A stretch of 64,000 bases of DNA from Hellea sp965224755 (GCA_965224755.1 OZ245061.1:186001-250000), one strand, 5' to 3'; shown: positions 8,028 through 15,537, counted from the first letter of the stretch. A program made the numbers and translations. Notes: a model not told the origin generated them from the sequence alone.

Positions 8028-8831
8028 ATGACCGATTTTACTTGCCGCTTATGCGGCCACAGCGACTATAACCAACTTCAAAGCTTTGAAGGCTGGATGG
8101 CTATGGCCAAAGGGACATCTGATGAACGCGCGAAAATCGCCGAAATCATCCGCGCGGATAAAGGGCTAGTCTTTGGCGCTATCGTCGCCTGTAAATCCTG
8201 CGGCCTCGCTTCGGTTCAAACCCCGCCCTCGCCTGCGGCTTTGGGGCGGTTTTACGAGGCCTATTATGCCAGCGATATGTATAGCACAAAGCGCGAGAAA
8301 AAGATCAAGCGCGCCGCCAAACGTGTCAGGCGCTTATCCACATTAACAAAAGGACGCCGTTTTTTAGATGTTGGGTCAAATCTCGGGTTTGCCGTGGAAG
8401 GGGCGCGGCTGATGGGGTTTGACGCGCGGGGGATAGAGATTGACAGCGAAGCCGTGGCCAGCGCCAAGGCCGATTTTCCTGACAACACTTACATATGCAC
8501 AACAGTTGAGGCCTTTGCCGAAACCGGGCAGCAATTTGATATTGTCTATTGTTCCGAAGTTATCGAACACGCCATTGATTTTGTTAGTTTTGCGCAGGCG
8601 CTGCTAAAACTGGTCGCGCCGGGCGGACTGCTCTATCTCACCACTCCGGCGGGCGACCATAAGAAAACGCCGCAGCCGCTGGTGACTTGGGTGCAGGTCA
8701 AACCGCCGGAGCATTTGACATGGTTTGGCCGCGCGCATCTACGGCGTATGTTCGATAAGCCCGGCTATAAGCTGAAATTTACTTGGAATATGAAGCCGGG
8801 GCACAAGATTATCGTTAAGCGCGGCGTTTGA
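8028..8831 (+). CDS. class I SAM-dependent methyltransferase with N-terminal zinc-finger-like domain
   Basis: A 267-residue methyltransferase. The N-terminus has two Cys pairs (CRLCGH at 5-10 and CKSCGL around 63-68) that look like a zinc site, as in several sugar or cell-surface methyltransferases. The SAM-binding motif I is FLDVGSNLGFAVEGA (~113), the acidic motif II is GIEIDSEAV, motif IV is FDIVYCSEVIEHAID, and a late motif is APGGLLYLTTPAGD. The substrate is unknown. It ends 16 bp inside the convergent UPF0178 gene, so the two 3' ends overlap. Confidence 0.85.
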   Translation: MTDFTCRLCGHSDYNQLQSFEGWMAMAKGTSDERAKIAEIIRADKGLVFGAIVACKSCGLASVQTPPSPAALGRFYEAYYASDMYSTKREKKIKRAAKRVRRLSTLTKGRRFLDVGSNLGFAVEGARLMGFDARGIEIDSEAVASAKADFPDNTYICTTVEAFAETGQQFDIVYCSEVIEHAIDFVSFAQALLKLVAPGGLLYLTTPAGDHKKTPQPLVTWVQVKPPEHLTWFGRAHLRRMFDKPGYKLKFTWNMKPGHKIIVKRGV

Positions 8832-9291
8832 GTTTTTCCAGTGTCACATGCAGGCTTTCCAGAAATTTGGAACGGTCTTTGGGGGTGAAAGGCGGAGGCC
8901 CGCCTGCATTGGGCATTTCGGCTCCGGCGCGCAAATCCGCCATTATCGCCCGCACGGCTATGGCGCTGCCAATGGAGTTCTCCGTAAAGGCTTTGCCATT
9001 GGGCGCGAGGACAGCCGCCCCCGCCTTTAAGCACCGATCCGCCAGCAGAATATCAGAGGTTATGACAATGGCATTCTTATTAGCCCGCTCAGCGATATAA
9101 TCATCGGCGGCGTCAAAATTATCTGAAACCGTGACAGACGTAATTCCCGGCTCTCGCGGGGCGCGCAGGAAAGAATTGCTGACCACGGTTACGGGCACAG
9201 CGTGGCGCCGCGCGACTTTATAAGTCTCTTCGCGCACCGGACAGGCATCGGCGTCAATATAGATGTGAAGCAGGGGAGATGATATTTCCAT
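8815..9291 (-). CDS. UPF0178 family protein (YaiI/YqxD, PIN-like)
   Basis: A 158-residue protein of the widespread YaiI/YqxD family, which has a PIN-like fold. The signature YIDADACPVREETYKVA stands near the N-terminus, followed by VVSNSFLRAP, DDYIAERA and the acidic stretch VITSDILLADRCL. The biochemical role is not established. I chose the ATG at 9291 from family length; an in-frame ATG at 9306 is a near alternative and the longer frame from 9474 has no family support. It diverges from the rpmI leader. Confidence 0.88.
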   Translation of the reverse strand: MEISSPLLHIYIDADACPVREETYKVARRHAVPVTVVSNSFLRAPREPGITSVTVSDNFDAADDYIAERANKNAIVITSDILLADRCLKAGAAVLAPNGKAFTENSIGSAIAVRAIMADLRAGAEMPNAGGPPPFTPKDRSKFLESLHVTLEKLKRRA

Positions 9292-9385
9292 AACCGCGTA
9301 TAACATGGTTGTACCGAAAGGGAGTCTTTTCCTGACTGATATTTCGCCCTTGCAATCCGCCTCTGCGCGGCTATAAGCCCGCATT

Positions 9386-9489
9386 CCTTCACCGAAGGAC
9401 GTAGCGCGATAGGCTAAAGGCATGCCTATCCGCTCGAAAAGGCAGCTGCGCGGGCTCTTCTCCCGCAAGGCCATATCTAGGAGACCGAA
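9386..9489 (+). promoter_or_regulatory. structured 5' leader of rpmI-rplT
   Basis: The 100 bases before rpmI can form three successive hairpins: CCTTC/GAAGG (9386-9398), GATAGGC/GCCTATC (9408-9430) and GCGGG/CCCGC (9450-9466), followed by a GGAGA ribosome site. L20 represses its own operon through leader RNA structure in several bacteria, so an autoregulatory leader is plausible, but none of these hairpins matches a named motif that I can confirm. Confidence 0.35.
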
Positions 9490-9702
9490 ATGCCCAAAAT
9501 GAAGACCAAGTCAGGCGCAAAAAAGCGCTTCAAACTGACCGCCAGCGGTAAGGTGAAAGCCGGACAAGCCGGCAAACGCCACGGCATGATTAAACGCACT
9601 AATGACCAAATTCGCAAATTGCGCGGCACCACTGTTCTCTGCAAACAGGATGCGAAAGTCATCAAGAAATCGTTTCTGCCCTACGGCAAGAAAAATAAAT
9701 AG
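9490..9702 (+). CDS. rpmI: 50S ribosomal protein L35
   Basis: A 70-residue basic ribosomal protein starting MPKMKTKSGAKKRF with the conserved SGKVKAGQAGKRHG and the ending FLPYGKKNK, all typical of L35. GGAGA precedes the ATG. The gene is followed after 17 bp by rplT, the standard rpmI-rplT pair; infC is not next to it. The flanking region carries three small hairpins that may serve translational feedback. Confidence 0.98.
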   Translation: MPKMKTKSGAKKRFKLTASGKVKAGQAGKRHGMIKRTNDQIRKLRGTTVLCKQDAKVIKKSFLPYGKKNK

Positions 9703-9719
9703 TCAGTTCGGAGTAGATT

Positions 9720-10097
9720 ATGTCACGCGTAAAACGCGGCGTCACGAAACATGCACGCCATAAAAAAATCATCGACGCAGCCAAGGGTTACCGAGGCCGC
9801 CGTAAAAACACCTTCCGCATCGCCAATCAGGCGGTCGAGAAGGCCGGACAATATGCCTATATTGGCCGTAAGCTGAAAAAACGCCAATTTCGCGCTCTTT
9901 GGATTCAGCGCATCAACGCTGCTGCCCGCGAGCACGGCATGACCTATGGCCGTTTTATGGACGGGCTCAACAAAGCCGGGATTGCCATTGACCGCAAAAT
10001 CCTCGCCGACATGGCTGGCAACGAGCCGGACACGTTCAAAGCCCTCGTCGAGACAGCGAAGAAACACGCAAGCGTTCCGCATACGGTTAAAGCTTAA
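9720..10097 (+). CDS. rplT: 50S ribosomal protein L20
   Basis: A 125-residue protein with the L20 signature: MSRVKRGVTKHARHKKI, AKGYRGRRKNTFR, then QYAYIGRKLKKRQFRALWIQ and RINAAAREHGMTYGRFM. L20 binds 23S rRNA early in assembly of the large subunit and often represses its own operon. It lies 17 bp after rpmI and ends in a strong terminator at 10120. In many alphaproteobacteria pheS and pheT follow; here ffh follows instead. Confidence 0.98.
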   Translation: MSRVKRGVTKHARHKKIIDAAKGYRGRRKNTFRIANQAVEKAGQYAYIGRKLKKRQFRALWIQRINAAAREHGMTYGRFMDGLNKAGIAIDRKILADMAGNEPDTFKALVETAKKHASVPHTVKA

Positions 10098-10119
10098 GCG
10101 GATTTAAGATATTACGAAA

Positions 10120-10145
10120 AAGCGGCCCGTGAGGCCGCTTTTTTT
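10120..10145 (+). terminator. rho-independent terminator after rplT
   Basis: AAGCGGCC (10120-10127) pairs with GGCCGCTT (10133-10140) across a 5-nt loop and is followed by a T run to 10145. Confidence 0.92.
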
Positions 10146-10314
10146 ATGGGCTACACTGAGTTGACAGGACTATTTACAGCCCCTATAGGCCCGCTTAATC
10201 CGCGCAGTTTTATTCTGCGCTCTGACCTGTGCGACATCCTTTTGGAACGATGCAGGCGGGGTCCTCCGGTCGACGTTATCGTTCACCGGGGCGCGCAATG
10301 CTGTGCGGGTACAT

Positions 10315-10367
10315 GATTTGATCCGGTGGATCAAATCAAATGAAGCGCCGAAACCGTAAGGTTTCGG
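10315..10367 (+). promoter_or_regulatory. double-hairpin leader upstream of ffh
   Basis: Two perfect stems lie in tandem between rplT and ffh. GATTTGATCC (10315-10324) pairs with GGATCAAATC (10328-10337) over a 3-nt loop. CCGAAACC (10348-10355) pairs with GGTTTCGG (10360-10367) over GTAA, a GNRA-type tetraloop. The second stem ends 5 bases before the GGAAG ribosome site of ffh. No T run follows either stem, so they are not simple terminators. A regulatory leader is inferred. Confidence 0.45.
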
Positions 10368-10383
10368 ATAACGGAAGTTGAGA

Positions 10384-11973
10384 ATGTTTGAAGCCCTTGG
10401 CGATAGACTTGGTAATGTCTTTGACACCCTGACGGGGCGCGGCGCGCTGTCCGAAAAGGATGTGGCTACCGCTATGCGCGAAATTCGCGTCGCCTTGCTT
10501 GAGGCCGATGTTGCCTTGCCTGTCGTCAAGCAATTCATCGAGAAAATTAAAGTCGAGGCCGTCGGCGAAAAAGTCATTAAATCGGTTAAGCCCGGCCAGC
10601 AAATCGTCAAAATCGTCCATGACGGCCTGATTGATATGCTCGGCGGAACATTGTCCGAAGCCGAAGACGATATTGAGGCGGCGGCTGTAAGCTCTCAGCT
10701 TAATCTCGCGGGCCGTCCGCCTGTCGCCATTCTTATGGCCGGGCTACAAGGCTCGGGTAAAACCACTTCGGCCGGTAAAATTGCCAAATTTCTCAAAGAA
10801 CGCGGCAAGCGCAAAGTGTTGCTCGCCTCGCTCGATACCAACCGCCCCGCCGCGATGGAACAGCTTGGCATTCTGGCCGAACAAACGGGTACGGGATTCC
10901 TGCCAATTGTCAAAGGCCAGAGCGCATTAGAGATTGCCAAGCGGGCGATGGATGAGGGCGCTAAAGGCGGCTATGATGTCGTCTTCCTCGATACGGCGGG
11001 CCGCACGACAATTAATGATGAATTGATGGACGAGGTTGCGGCCATTGCCGAAGCGACAAAACCGATTGAAACGCTGCTGGTCGCCGATGCGCTGACCGGG
11101 CAAGACGCGGTCGAAACCGCCAAACGCTTTCATGCCCGCCTGCCTCTGACCGGGCTTGTGCTAACGCGAATTGACGGCGACGGACGCGGCGGCGCGGCTT
11201 TGTCCATGCGGGCCGTGACAGGTCTGCCGATTAAATTTCTGGGCACGGGCGAAAAGCTCGACGCCCTCGAAGCCTTTGACGCCGAAAGATTAGCCGGACG
11301 TATTTTGGGCCAAGGCGATATTGTCTCCCTCGTCGAGAAAGCCTCGCAAGTCATCGACGAAAAAGACGCCGAGAAAATGGCCAAGAAGATGGAGAAAGGC
11401 ACGTTCGATCTGGACGACCTTGGTAAGCAGCTTGGCCAGATGCAGAAAATGGGCGGCATGGGCGGCTTGATGAAAATGCTCCCCGGTATGGGTAAAATGA
11501 AAAAGCAGCTCGACGCGGCGGGCGGTATTGATGACCACCTCCTCAAACAACAACAAGCGATTATTCTCTCTATGACGCCGCTTGAGCGCAAAAAACCCGA
11601 CCTGCTCAAGGCCTCGCGCAAAAAGCGCATCGCGGCAGGTTCAGGCATGTCGGTTCAAGAGGTCAATAAGCTTCTTAAAATGCACCGCCAAATGTCCGAT
11701 ATGATGAAGAAAATGGGCAAAGGCGGCATGGCCGGAATGGCGGCGCAAATGGCCGGGATGCCCGGAATGCCTAAAATGCCCGGCGGCATGATGGGCGGCA
11801 AAGGCGGCATGCCCAATCCGGCGGATATGGACCCTGCCGCGCTCGAAGACTTAAAAAAACAAATGGGCGGCATGGGTAAGCTTCCCGGTCTCGGAGGCGG
11901 CTTGCCTGGGTTAGGCGGCGGCAAGCCGCGCCTGCCCGGTATTGGCGGCCTGCCATTTGGCAGAAAAAAATAA
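10384..11973 (+). CDS. ffh: signal recognition particle protein Ffh
   Basis: The GTPase subunit of the signal recognition particle, which binds signal sequences and 4.5S RNA and targets ribosomes to the inner membrane; 529 residues. Order of parts: N domain (residues 1-95), G domain with P-loop GLQGSGKTTSAGK (~105-117), DTAGR, and the TRIDGDGRGG element. A methionine-rich M domain follows from ~305 with RKKRIAAGSGMSVQEVNKLLK. The tail is an unusually long Met/Gly/Pro-rich run (GMPGMPKMPGGMMGGKGG and onward). I use the ATG at 10384, since GGAAG at 10373-10377 abuts the in-frame TTG at 10378. rpsP follows after 34 bp. Confidence 0.97.
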   Translation: MFEALGDRLGNVFDTLTGRGALSEKDVATAMREIRVALLEADVALPVVKQFIEKIKVEAVGEKVIKSVKPGQQIVKIVHDGLIDMLGGTLSEAEDDIEAAAVSSQLNLAGRPPVAILMAGLQGSGKTTSAGKIAKFLKERGKRKVLLASLDTNRPAAMEQLGILAEQTGTGFLPIVKGQSALEIAKRAMDEGAKGGYDVVFLDTAGRTTINDELMDEVAAIAEATKPIETLLVADALTGQDAVETAKRFHARLPLTGLVLTRIDGDGRGGAALSMRAVTGLPIKFLGTGEKLDALEAFDAERLAGRILGQGDIVSLVEKASQVIDEKDAEKMAKKMEKGTFDLDDLGKQLGQMQKMGGMGGLMKMLPGMGKMKKQLDAAGGIDDHLLKQQQAIILSMTPLERKKPDLLKASRKKRIAAGSGMSVQEVNKLLKMHRQMSDMMKKMGKGGMAGMAAQMAGMPGMPKMPGGMMGGKGGMPNPADMDPAALEDLKKQMGGMGKLPGLGGGLPGLGGGKPRLPGIGGLPFGRKK

Positions 11974-12007
11974 CTTAATCTTGAACAGTCATTAAAAGGA
12001 AAAAACC

Positions 12008-12892
12008 ATGGCACTCAAACTACGTCTGGCCCGTCACGGCGCCAAAAAGAAACCCTATTACCGTATTGTGGTCGCGGATAGCCGCTCCCCGCGTGATGGC
12101 CGTTTCATTGATATTGTCGGCTCATATAATCCGATGCTGCCAAAAGACAGCGAAGACCGCGTTAAGCTGAATGTTGACGAGATCAAAGTCTGGCTCGCCA
12201 AAGGCGCGCGCCCGACAGAGCGCGTTGCGCGTTTCCTCGGAGCCGCCGGTCTGTGGGACTGGAAACACGGTAACAATCCTGAAAAAGGCAAGCCCGGCGC
12301 GAAGGCTGCGCAGTTGATATTGGATAAAGCCGATAAAGCTGAAGCCCGCAAAGTCGCCGAAGCCGAAGCCAAGGAAGCGGCCAAAGAAGCTGCGGCAGCA
12401 GCCGATCTCGCCGCCAAAGAAGCTGAAGCCGCCGAGAAGGCTGCCGCCGCTGAAGCGAAAGCCGCACCTGCTAAAGAAGAGGCTCCTAAAGAAGAGGCTG
12501 CCCCGGCTGAAGACGCCCCCGCAAAAGAAGCGCCAAAAGAGGAAGCACCTAAAGAGGAAGCACCTAAAGAAGACAAAAACGCTGCCTATATCGCCAAGGT
12601 TAAAAAATACGACGCCGAGGCTGATGAGGCTGTTATCACCAAAATCATCAATCATTGCGGCATCGCGCTGCAATCCGAAGATGGCAAATATGTTGCCTGT
12701 TCTGACGAAACCGAGCGCAATACTGTGCGCGATAGTTTCCTGAAAAAGAAACTCGGCCTTGAAGGCGAAGACGCCGACCTCGACGCCAAAGTCATGGCCG
12801 TTTGCGAGACCATGAAGGACGACAATAAAAAATGTCGCGTGGCGTTTTATTATCTGCTTGCCAAAAATGAAGGCAAGCTGGCCGATCTTTAG
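12008..12892 (+). CDS. rpsP: 30S ribosomal protein S16 fused to a C-terminal DUF2853 domain
   Basis: Residues 1-~85 are a complete S16 (MALKLRLARHGAKKKPYYRI, ADSRSPRDGRFID, GSYNP, GARPTERV). Bacterial S16 is normally 80-120 residues; this protein has 294. Residues ~105-188 form a low-complexity Ala/Lys/Glu linker with repeated KEEAP units. Residues ~189-294 are a DUF2853 domain (HCGIALQSEDGKYVACSDE, RDSFLKKKLGL, RVAFYYLLAKNEGKL). About 59 of the last 85 residues match the next gene's C-terminus in my hand alignment. The frame is continuous with no sign of a join. The usual rimM-trmD-rplS genes do not follow; a terminator stands at 12916. Confidence 0.95.
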   Translation: MALKLRLARHGAKKKPYYRIVVADSRSPRDGRFIDIVGSYNPMLPKDSEDRVKLNVDEIKVWLAKGARPTERVARFLGAAGLWDWKHGNNPEKGKPGAKAAQLILDKADKAEARKVAEAEAKEAAKEAAAAADLAAKEAEAAEKAAAAEAKAAPAKEEAPKEEAAPAEDAPAKEAPKEEAPKEEAPKEDKNAAYIAKVKKYDAEADEAVITKIINHCGIALQSEDGKYVACSDETERNTVRDSFLKKKLGLEGEDADLDAKVMAVCETMKDDNKKCRVAFYYLLAKNEGKLADL

Positions 12893-12915
12893 GCTCTACG
12901 AAATCACAATTGAGG

Positions 12916-12938
12916 CCCGCCTTTAAGGCGGGTTTTTT
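12916..12938 (+). terminator. rho-independent terminator after rpsP
   Basis: CCCGCC (12916-12921) pairs with GGCGGG (12927-12932) over TTTAA, followed by six T. It separates rpsP from the phasin-DUF2853 gene. Confidence 0.92.
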
Positions 12939-13014
12939 ATGCGCAAAATTAGGACGCGCTTTCTAATCTTACCGCCTATCTCTGCCCTATCGAACACCCC
13001 TTATGGAGATAGTC

Positions 13015-13758
13015 ATGACGACTGAAATTTTAGAAACAAAAACATTCACCCCTGTAGCCAATACAATCCGCGCTGTGCGCCGCACGCGCCGCGCCTATTT
13101 TGGTCTGCATGTTGCCGCCTTTGAGCAAGCCCAAATCGGTTTTGCCAAAGCCCGTACTTTAACAGACGAGTTTTTCAACGAGCTTGTTGTTAAAGGCGAA
13201 GCCATTGAAGTTAAAGCCGGCGATGTTTTCAAAGGCACGCAGGTTAAAGTCATCGCAAGCTATAATGACGCCGGCGACACACTGCGCGATATTTTGCCGC
13301 TTTCTACGAGCCGCGTTGAAGAGTTGGAAGCTGAAGTCGCTGAATTGACAGCCAAGCTTGGCACGCTCGCGAAATCGGCGGCGAAAAAGCCCGCTACGAA
13401 AAAGAAGACTGCTGCTAAAGCGAAAATAGTGCTGGCCGAGAAATATCTGCCATACCTGCAAGGCGTTTTGGCTTATGATAAAAAAGCTGACGGCGCTATC
13501 GTTAAGAAAATCGTCGATCATCTTGGTATTGCCCTGCAAAGCCGCGACGGCCAGTTCGTCGCTTGTTCAGACGAGACTGAGCGCCACACCGTTCGCGATA
13601 GCTGGTTGATTAAAAAACTAGGCCTGAAAGCCAACGCCGCCGCGCTTGACGCCAAAGTTATGGCCGTTTGCGAGATCATGCAAAAAGACCGTATGAAATC
13701 ACGCGTCACATTCTACTACCTGCTCGCCAAAACCGAAGGCAAGCTGACTAGTCTTTAA
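13015..13758 (+). CDS. phasin-like protein fused to a C-terminal DUF2853 domain
   Basis: A 247-residue protein. Residues 1-~115 resemble phasin-family granule-associated proteins: an amphipathic helical region (RRAYFGLHVAAFEQAQIGF, AKARTLTDEFFNELVVKGE) ending in a coiled-coil-like EELEAEVAELTAKLG. Residues ~118-138 are a Lys/Ala-rich linker (AAKKPATKKKTAAKAK), like the basic tails of PhaF. Residues ~140-247 are DUF2853, nearly the same as the S16 extension. I use the ATG at 13015, with GGAG 6 bp upstream; an ATG at 13003 overlaps that site. It has its own terminator at 13816. Phasin function (polyhydroxyalkanoate granules) is inferred from the N-terminal part only. Confidence 0.8.
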   Translation: MTTEILETKTFTPVANTIRAVRRTRRAYFGLHVAAFEQAQIGFAKARTLTDEFFNELVVKGEAIEVKAGDVFKGTQVKVIASYNDAGDTLRDILPLSTSRVEELEAEVAELTAKLGTLAKSAAKKPATKKKTAAKAKIVLAEKYLPYLQGVLAYDKKADGAIVKKIVDHLGIALQSRDGQFVACSDETERHTVRDSWLIKKLGLKANAAALDAKVMAVCEIMQKDRMKSRVTFYYLLAKTEGKLTSL

Positions 13759-13771
13759 GCCAATTAAGTGT

Positions 13772-13790
13772 CCCCCGATTTAATCGGGGG
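13772..13790. repeat. 19-bp perfect palindrome
   Basis: CCCCCGATT and AATCGGGGG flank a single central T. It lies 13 bp after the phasin-DUF2853 stop codon and just before the terminator, so it may add RNA structure at the 3' end or be a protein site. Confidence 0.6.
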
Positions 13791-13815
13791 TCTCCCACAA
13801 CGGGATCCAATTTAG

Positions 13816-13845
13816 CCGGAGGTCGAAAGACACTCCGGTTTTTTT
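13816..13845 (+). terminator. rho-independent terminator after the phasin-DUF2853 gene
   Basis: CCGGAG (13816-13821) pairs with CTCCGG (13833-13838) over an 11-nt loop, followed by seven T. Confidence 0.8.
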
Positions 13846-13849
13846 ATGG

Positions 13850-15028
13850 CTACTCTATATCCAACGTCACTAAATCCAAGGTTTGCGGATAAACCATGGC
13901 TTGAAAACGGCTATGAATCTCGGGGCTTTCTTGGCCGCTAAATTGCAGCATCATAATGCCGAAAGCGTCATTGGCCGGATCAATCCAAAAGGTCGTGCGC
14001 GCGGCGCCGCCCCAGCTCCATTGTCCTGTGCCCATACCGGTTTTTGTGAGCGCTTCGGGCGTTGCTGACAACACAACACGGCCGCCATAGCCAAAGCCGA
14101 CATCGCTGCTCTCGCGAAGTTGCGGCATTAGAAATTTATCATCCTCGTCCATCTGGTTGACCATCATCATATCTACGGTGGCCTCGTCGAGCACGCGGTG
14201 TCCGTTATAAATGCCGCCATCCAGCATCATCTGCGCAAACCGCGCATAATCGCCAAGAGTCGAGACAAGCCCGCCGCCGCCGGATTGATAGGCATTATCA
14301 TTCAGGAAAGGGCTGGTCTGGCCGTCTTCGGCCACGACAAAGCTGCCATCTTTCAGCTTATGATAATTAGTGGCGAAACGCGGTTTTTGATCAGCGCTAA
14401 CCTGAAAGCTTGTTTCGCTCATGCCGAGCGGGGTAAAGATGCGCTCATCCATAATCTCGCCAAGCCTTTGCCCGGTGACGATTTCGGCGACGCGGCCAAG
14501 GACGTCAATGGAATAGCTGTAATACCAGCCGTCTCCGGGCTGGGCCAGCAGAGGCAGTTTGGATAATTTGGTCATTTTAACGGATAAACCTTCGCCCGGT
14601 TTGAACAGGCCGGCCTTGCTATAGGCCGCCTCGACCGGATTGGACTCGCCGAAAATACCGTAGCCCATGCCGGCGCGGTGTAGCATCAAATCTTCCAGCG
14701 TCATCGGCGCGGCTTGCGGGGCGTAAGCGGGTTTGCCGTCCTCGCCCTTGCTAACCACCATCATAGTGGCCAGTTCGGGAATATATTTCGCTACCGGGTC
14801 TTCGAGGCTTAATAATCCCTCTTCTTGCAAATCCATGATGATCGCCGAGGTGATCGGCTTGGTCATGGAATAGATGCGAAACACAGTATCCATCTCGACG
14901 GGCTGTTCCCGCTCGCGGTCACGCTCGCCGAAAGCGCCCGTATAAACCGTATGGCCTTCATCAAAGACCAGCGCGGAGACGCCGATAACCTCGCCGCTCT
15001 CGACAGCGGTGCTCAGCAGACTGTCCAT
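13850..15028 (-). CDS. serine hydrolase of the beta-lactamase/esterase (EstB-like) family, apparently frameshifted from its signal peptide
   Basis: A 392-residue domain of the class C beta-lactamase-like serine hydrolases. The nucleophile motif SMTK (S54-K57) lies in FRIYSMTKPITSAI. A tyrosine motif appears in GWYYSYSIDVLGR, and the late motif WGGAARTTFWIDP resembles the WGGAAGTxFW of EstB-type esterases. The frame opens with an ATG at 15028 without a signal peptide. Directly upstream a second frame (15123-15013) encodes a lipoprotein signal peptide that ends out of frame; one base separates the two frames. Either the gene is a recent pseudogene or a base is missing from the sequence. Substrate unknown. 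Confidence 0.8.
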   Translation of the reverse strand: MDSLLSTAVESGEVIGVSALVFDEGHTVYTGAFGERDREREQPVEMDTVFRIYSMTKPITSAIIMDLQEEGLLSLEDPVAKYIPELATMMVVSKGEDGKPAYAPQAAPMTLEDLMLHRAGMGYGIFGESNPVEAAYSKAGLFKPGEGLSVKMTKLSKLPLLAQPGDGWYYSYSIDVLGRVAEIVTGQRLGEIMDERIFTPLGMSETSFQVSADQKPRFATNYHKLKDGSFVVAEDGQTSPFLNDNAYQSGGGGLVSTLGDYARFAQMMLDGGIYNGHRVLDEATVDMMMVNQMDEDDKFLMPQLRESSDVGFGYGGRVVLSATPEALTKTGMGTGQWSWGGAARTTFWIDPANDAFGIMMLQFSGQESPEIHSRFQAMVYPQTLDLVTLDIE

Positions 15029-15123
15029 GGCGGCTTTGTCAAAGGCTGGCGGACATCGGAAATGGCGGATTGCGCGGTGCAGCCGATAAGCAGAAGTGCG
15101 GAGAGAAGAAGAGCGTGTTTCAT
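15013..15123 (-). other. out-of-frame lipoprotein signal peptide of the serine hydrolase
   Basis: From ATG 15123 the minus strand reads MKHALLLSALLLIGCTAQSA, a typical lipoprotein signal peptide (lipobox LIGC), then SDVRQPLTKPPWTVC and a TGA at 15013. Removing or adding a single base near 15035-15045 joins SDVRQ to AFDKAAMDSLLS of the catalytic frame, which is how such proteins normally continue. This supports a frameshift rather than an independent peptide. Confidence 0.7.
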
Positions 15124-15180
15124 GGGAAGGGCCTTAGCTGTGAGATTTCACATTAAACTAAAAACAGACCTTATGCTGGT

Positions 15181-15474
15181 TTATTTTTGCTCTAATTCGG
15201 CGATGCGCTCTGCCAGCCTGTGACATCGCAGAACTTTGTCGCGCAATTCCTTATAGAAGAAACTCGTATCCCCATTGTCTTTGACAATTCGGGCCATATC
15301 TATGGCCATCTTATCGCCTTCCCTTGTAGTCTTGGCATAGCCTTTTTCTTTTAAGCGGTCGCCCTGAATGCCGTGACCTTTATAGGCGAGTAAAGGCGCC
15401 ATGCCAAAAGCTACGCCCAAAACGATGATTTTATAGAGTTCATAATATGCCCCGCCAATTACTGATGAAAACAC
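15181..15474 (-). CDS. small membrane protein of unknown function
   Basis: A 97-residue frame with one N-terminal hydrophobic segment (IIVLGVAFGMAPLLA) and a charged C-terminal half ending in a helix-rich, possibly coiled stretch (RDKVLRCHRLAERIAELEQK). I do not recognise the family. It stands alone between the frameshifted hydrolase and marC, on the same strand as both. Confidence 0.5.
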   Translation of the reverse strand: MFSSVIGGAYYELYKIIVLGVAFGMAPLLAYKGHGIQGDRLKEKGYAKTTREGDKMAIDMARIVKDNGDTSFFYKELRDKVLRCHRLAERIAELEQK

Positions 15475-15537
15475 TATAACATAACTAGCGGAAAAGTAAA
15501 ATCAGCGGGAAGTTGAAGAAATCCATATTGCCAAATT

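Noticed and set aside
8333..8343. DnaA box (TTATCCACA) near 8334
   Set aside because: A single box inside a coding region with no cluster nearby; not an origin.
10146..10383. 4.5S/SRP RNA gene next to ffh
   Set aside because: The conserved SRP RNA core (GGAAGGAAGCAG-like loops) is absent on both strands; only the two leader hairpins are seen.
12058..12576. 172-residue Ser/Ala-rich frame on the minus strand
   Set aside because: It is the antisense of the KEEAP linker of the S16 fusion and has no ribosome site or family pattern.
12008..12892. S16-DUF2853 fusion as an assembly artefact
   Set aside because: The frame is continuous through a low-complexity but in-frame linker, and the next gene has its own separate copy of the domain, so no misjoin is needed to explain it.
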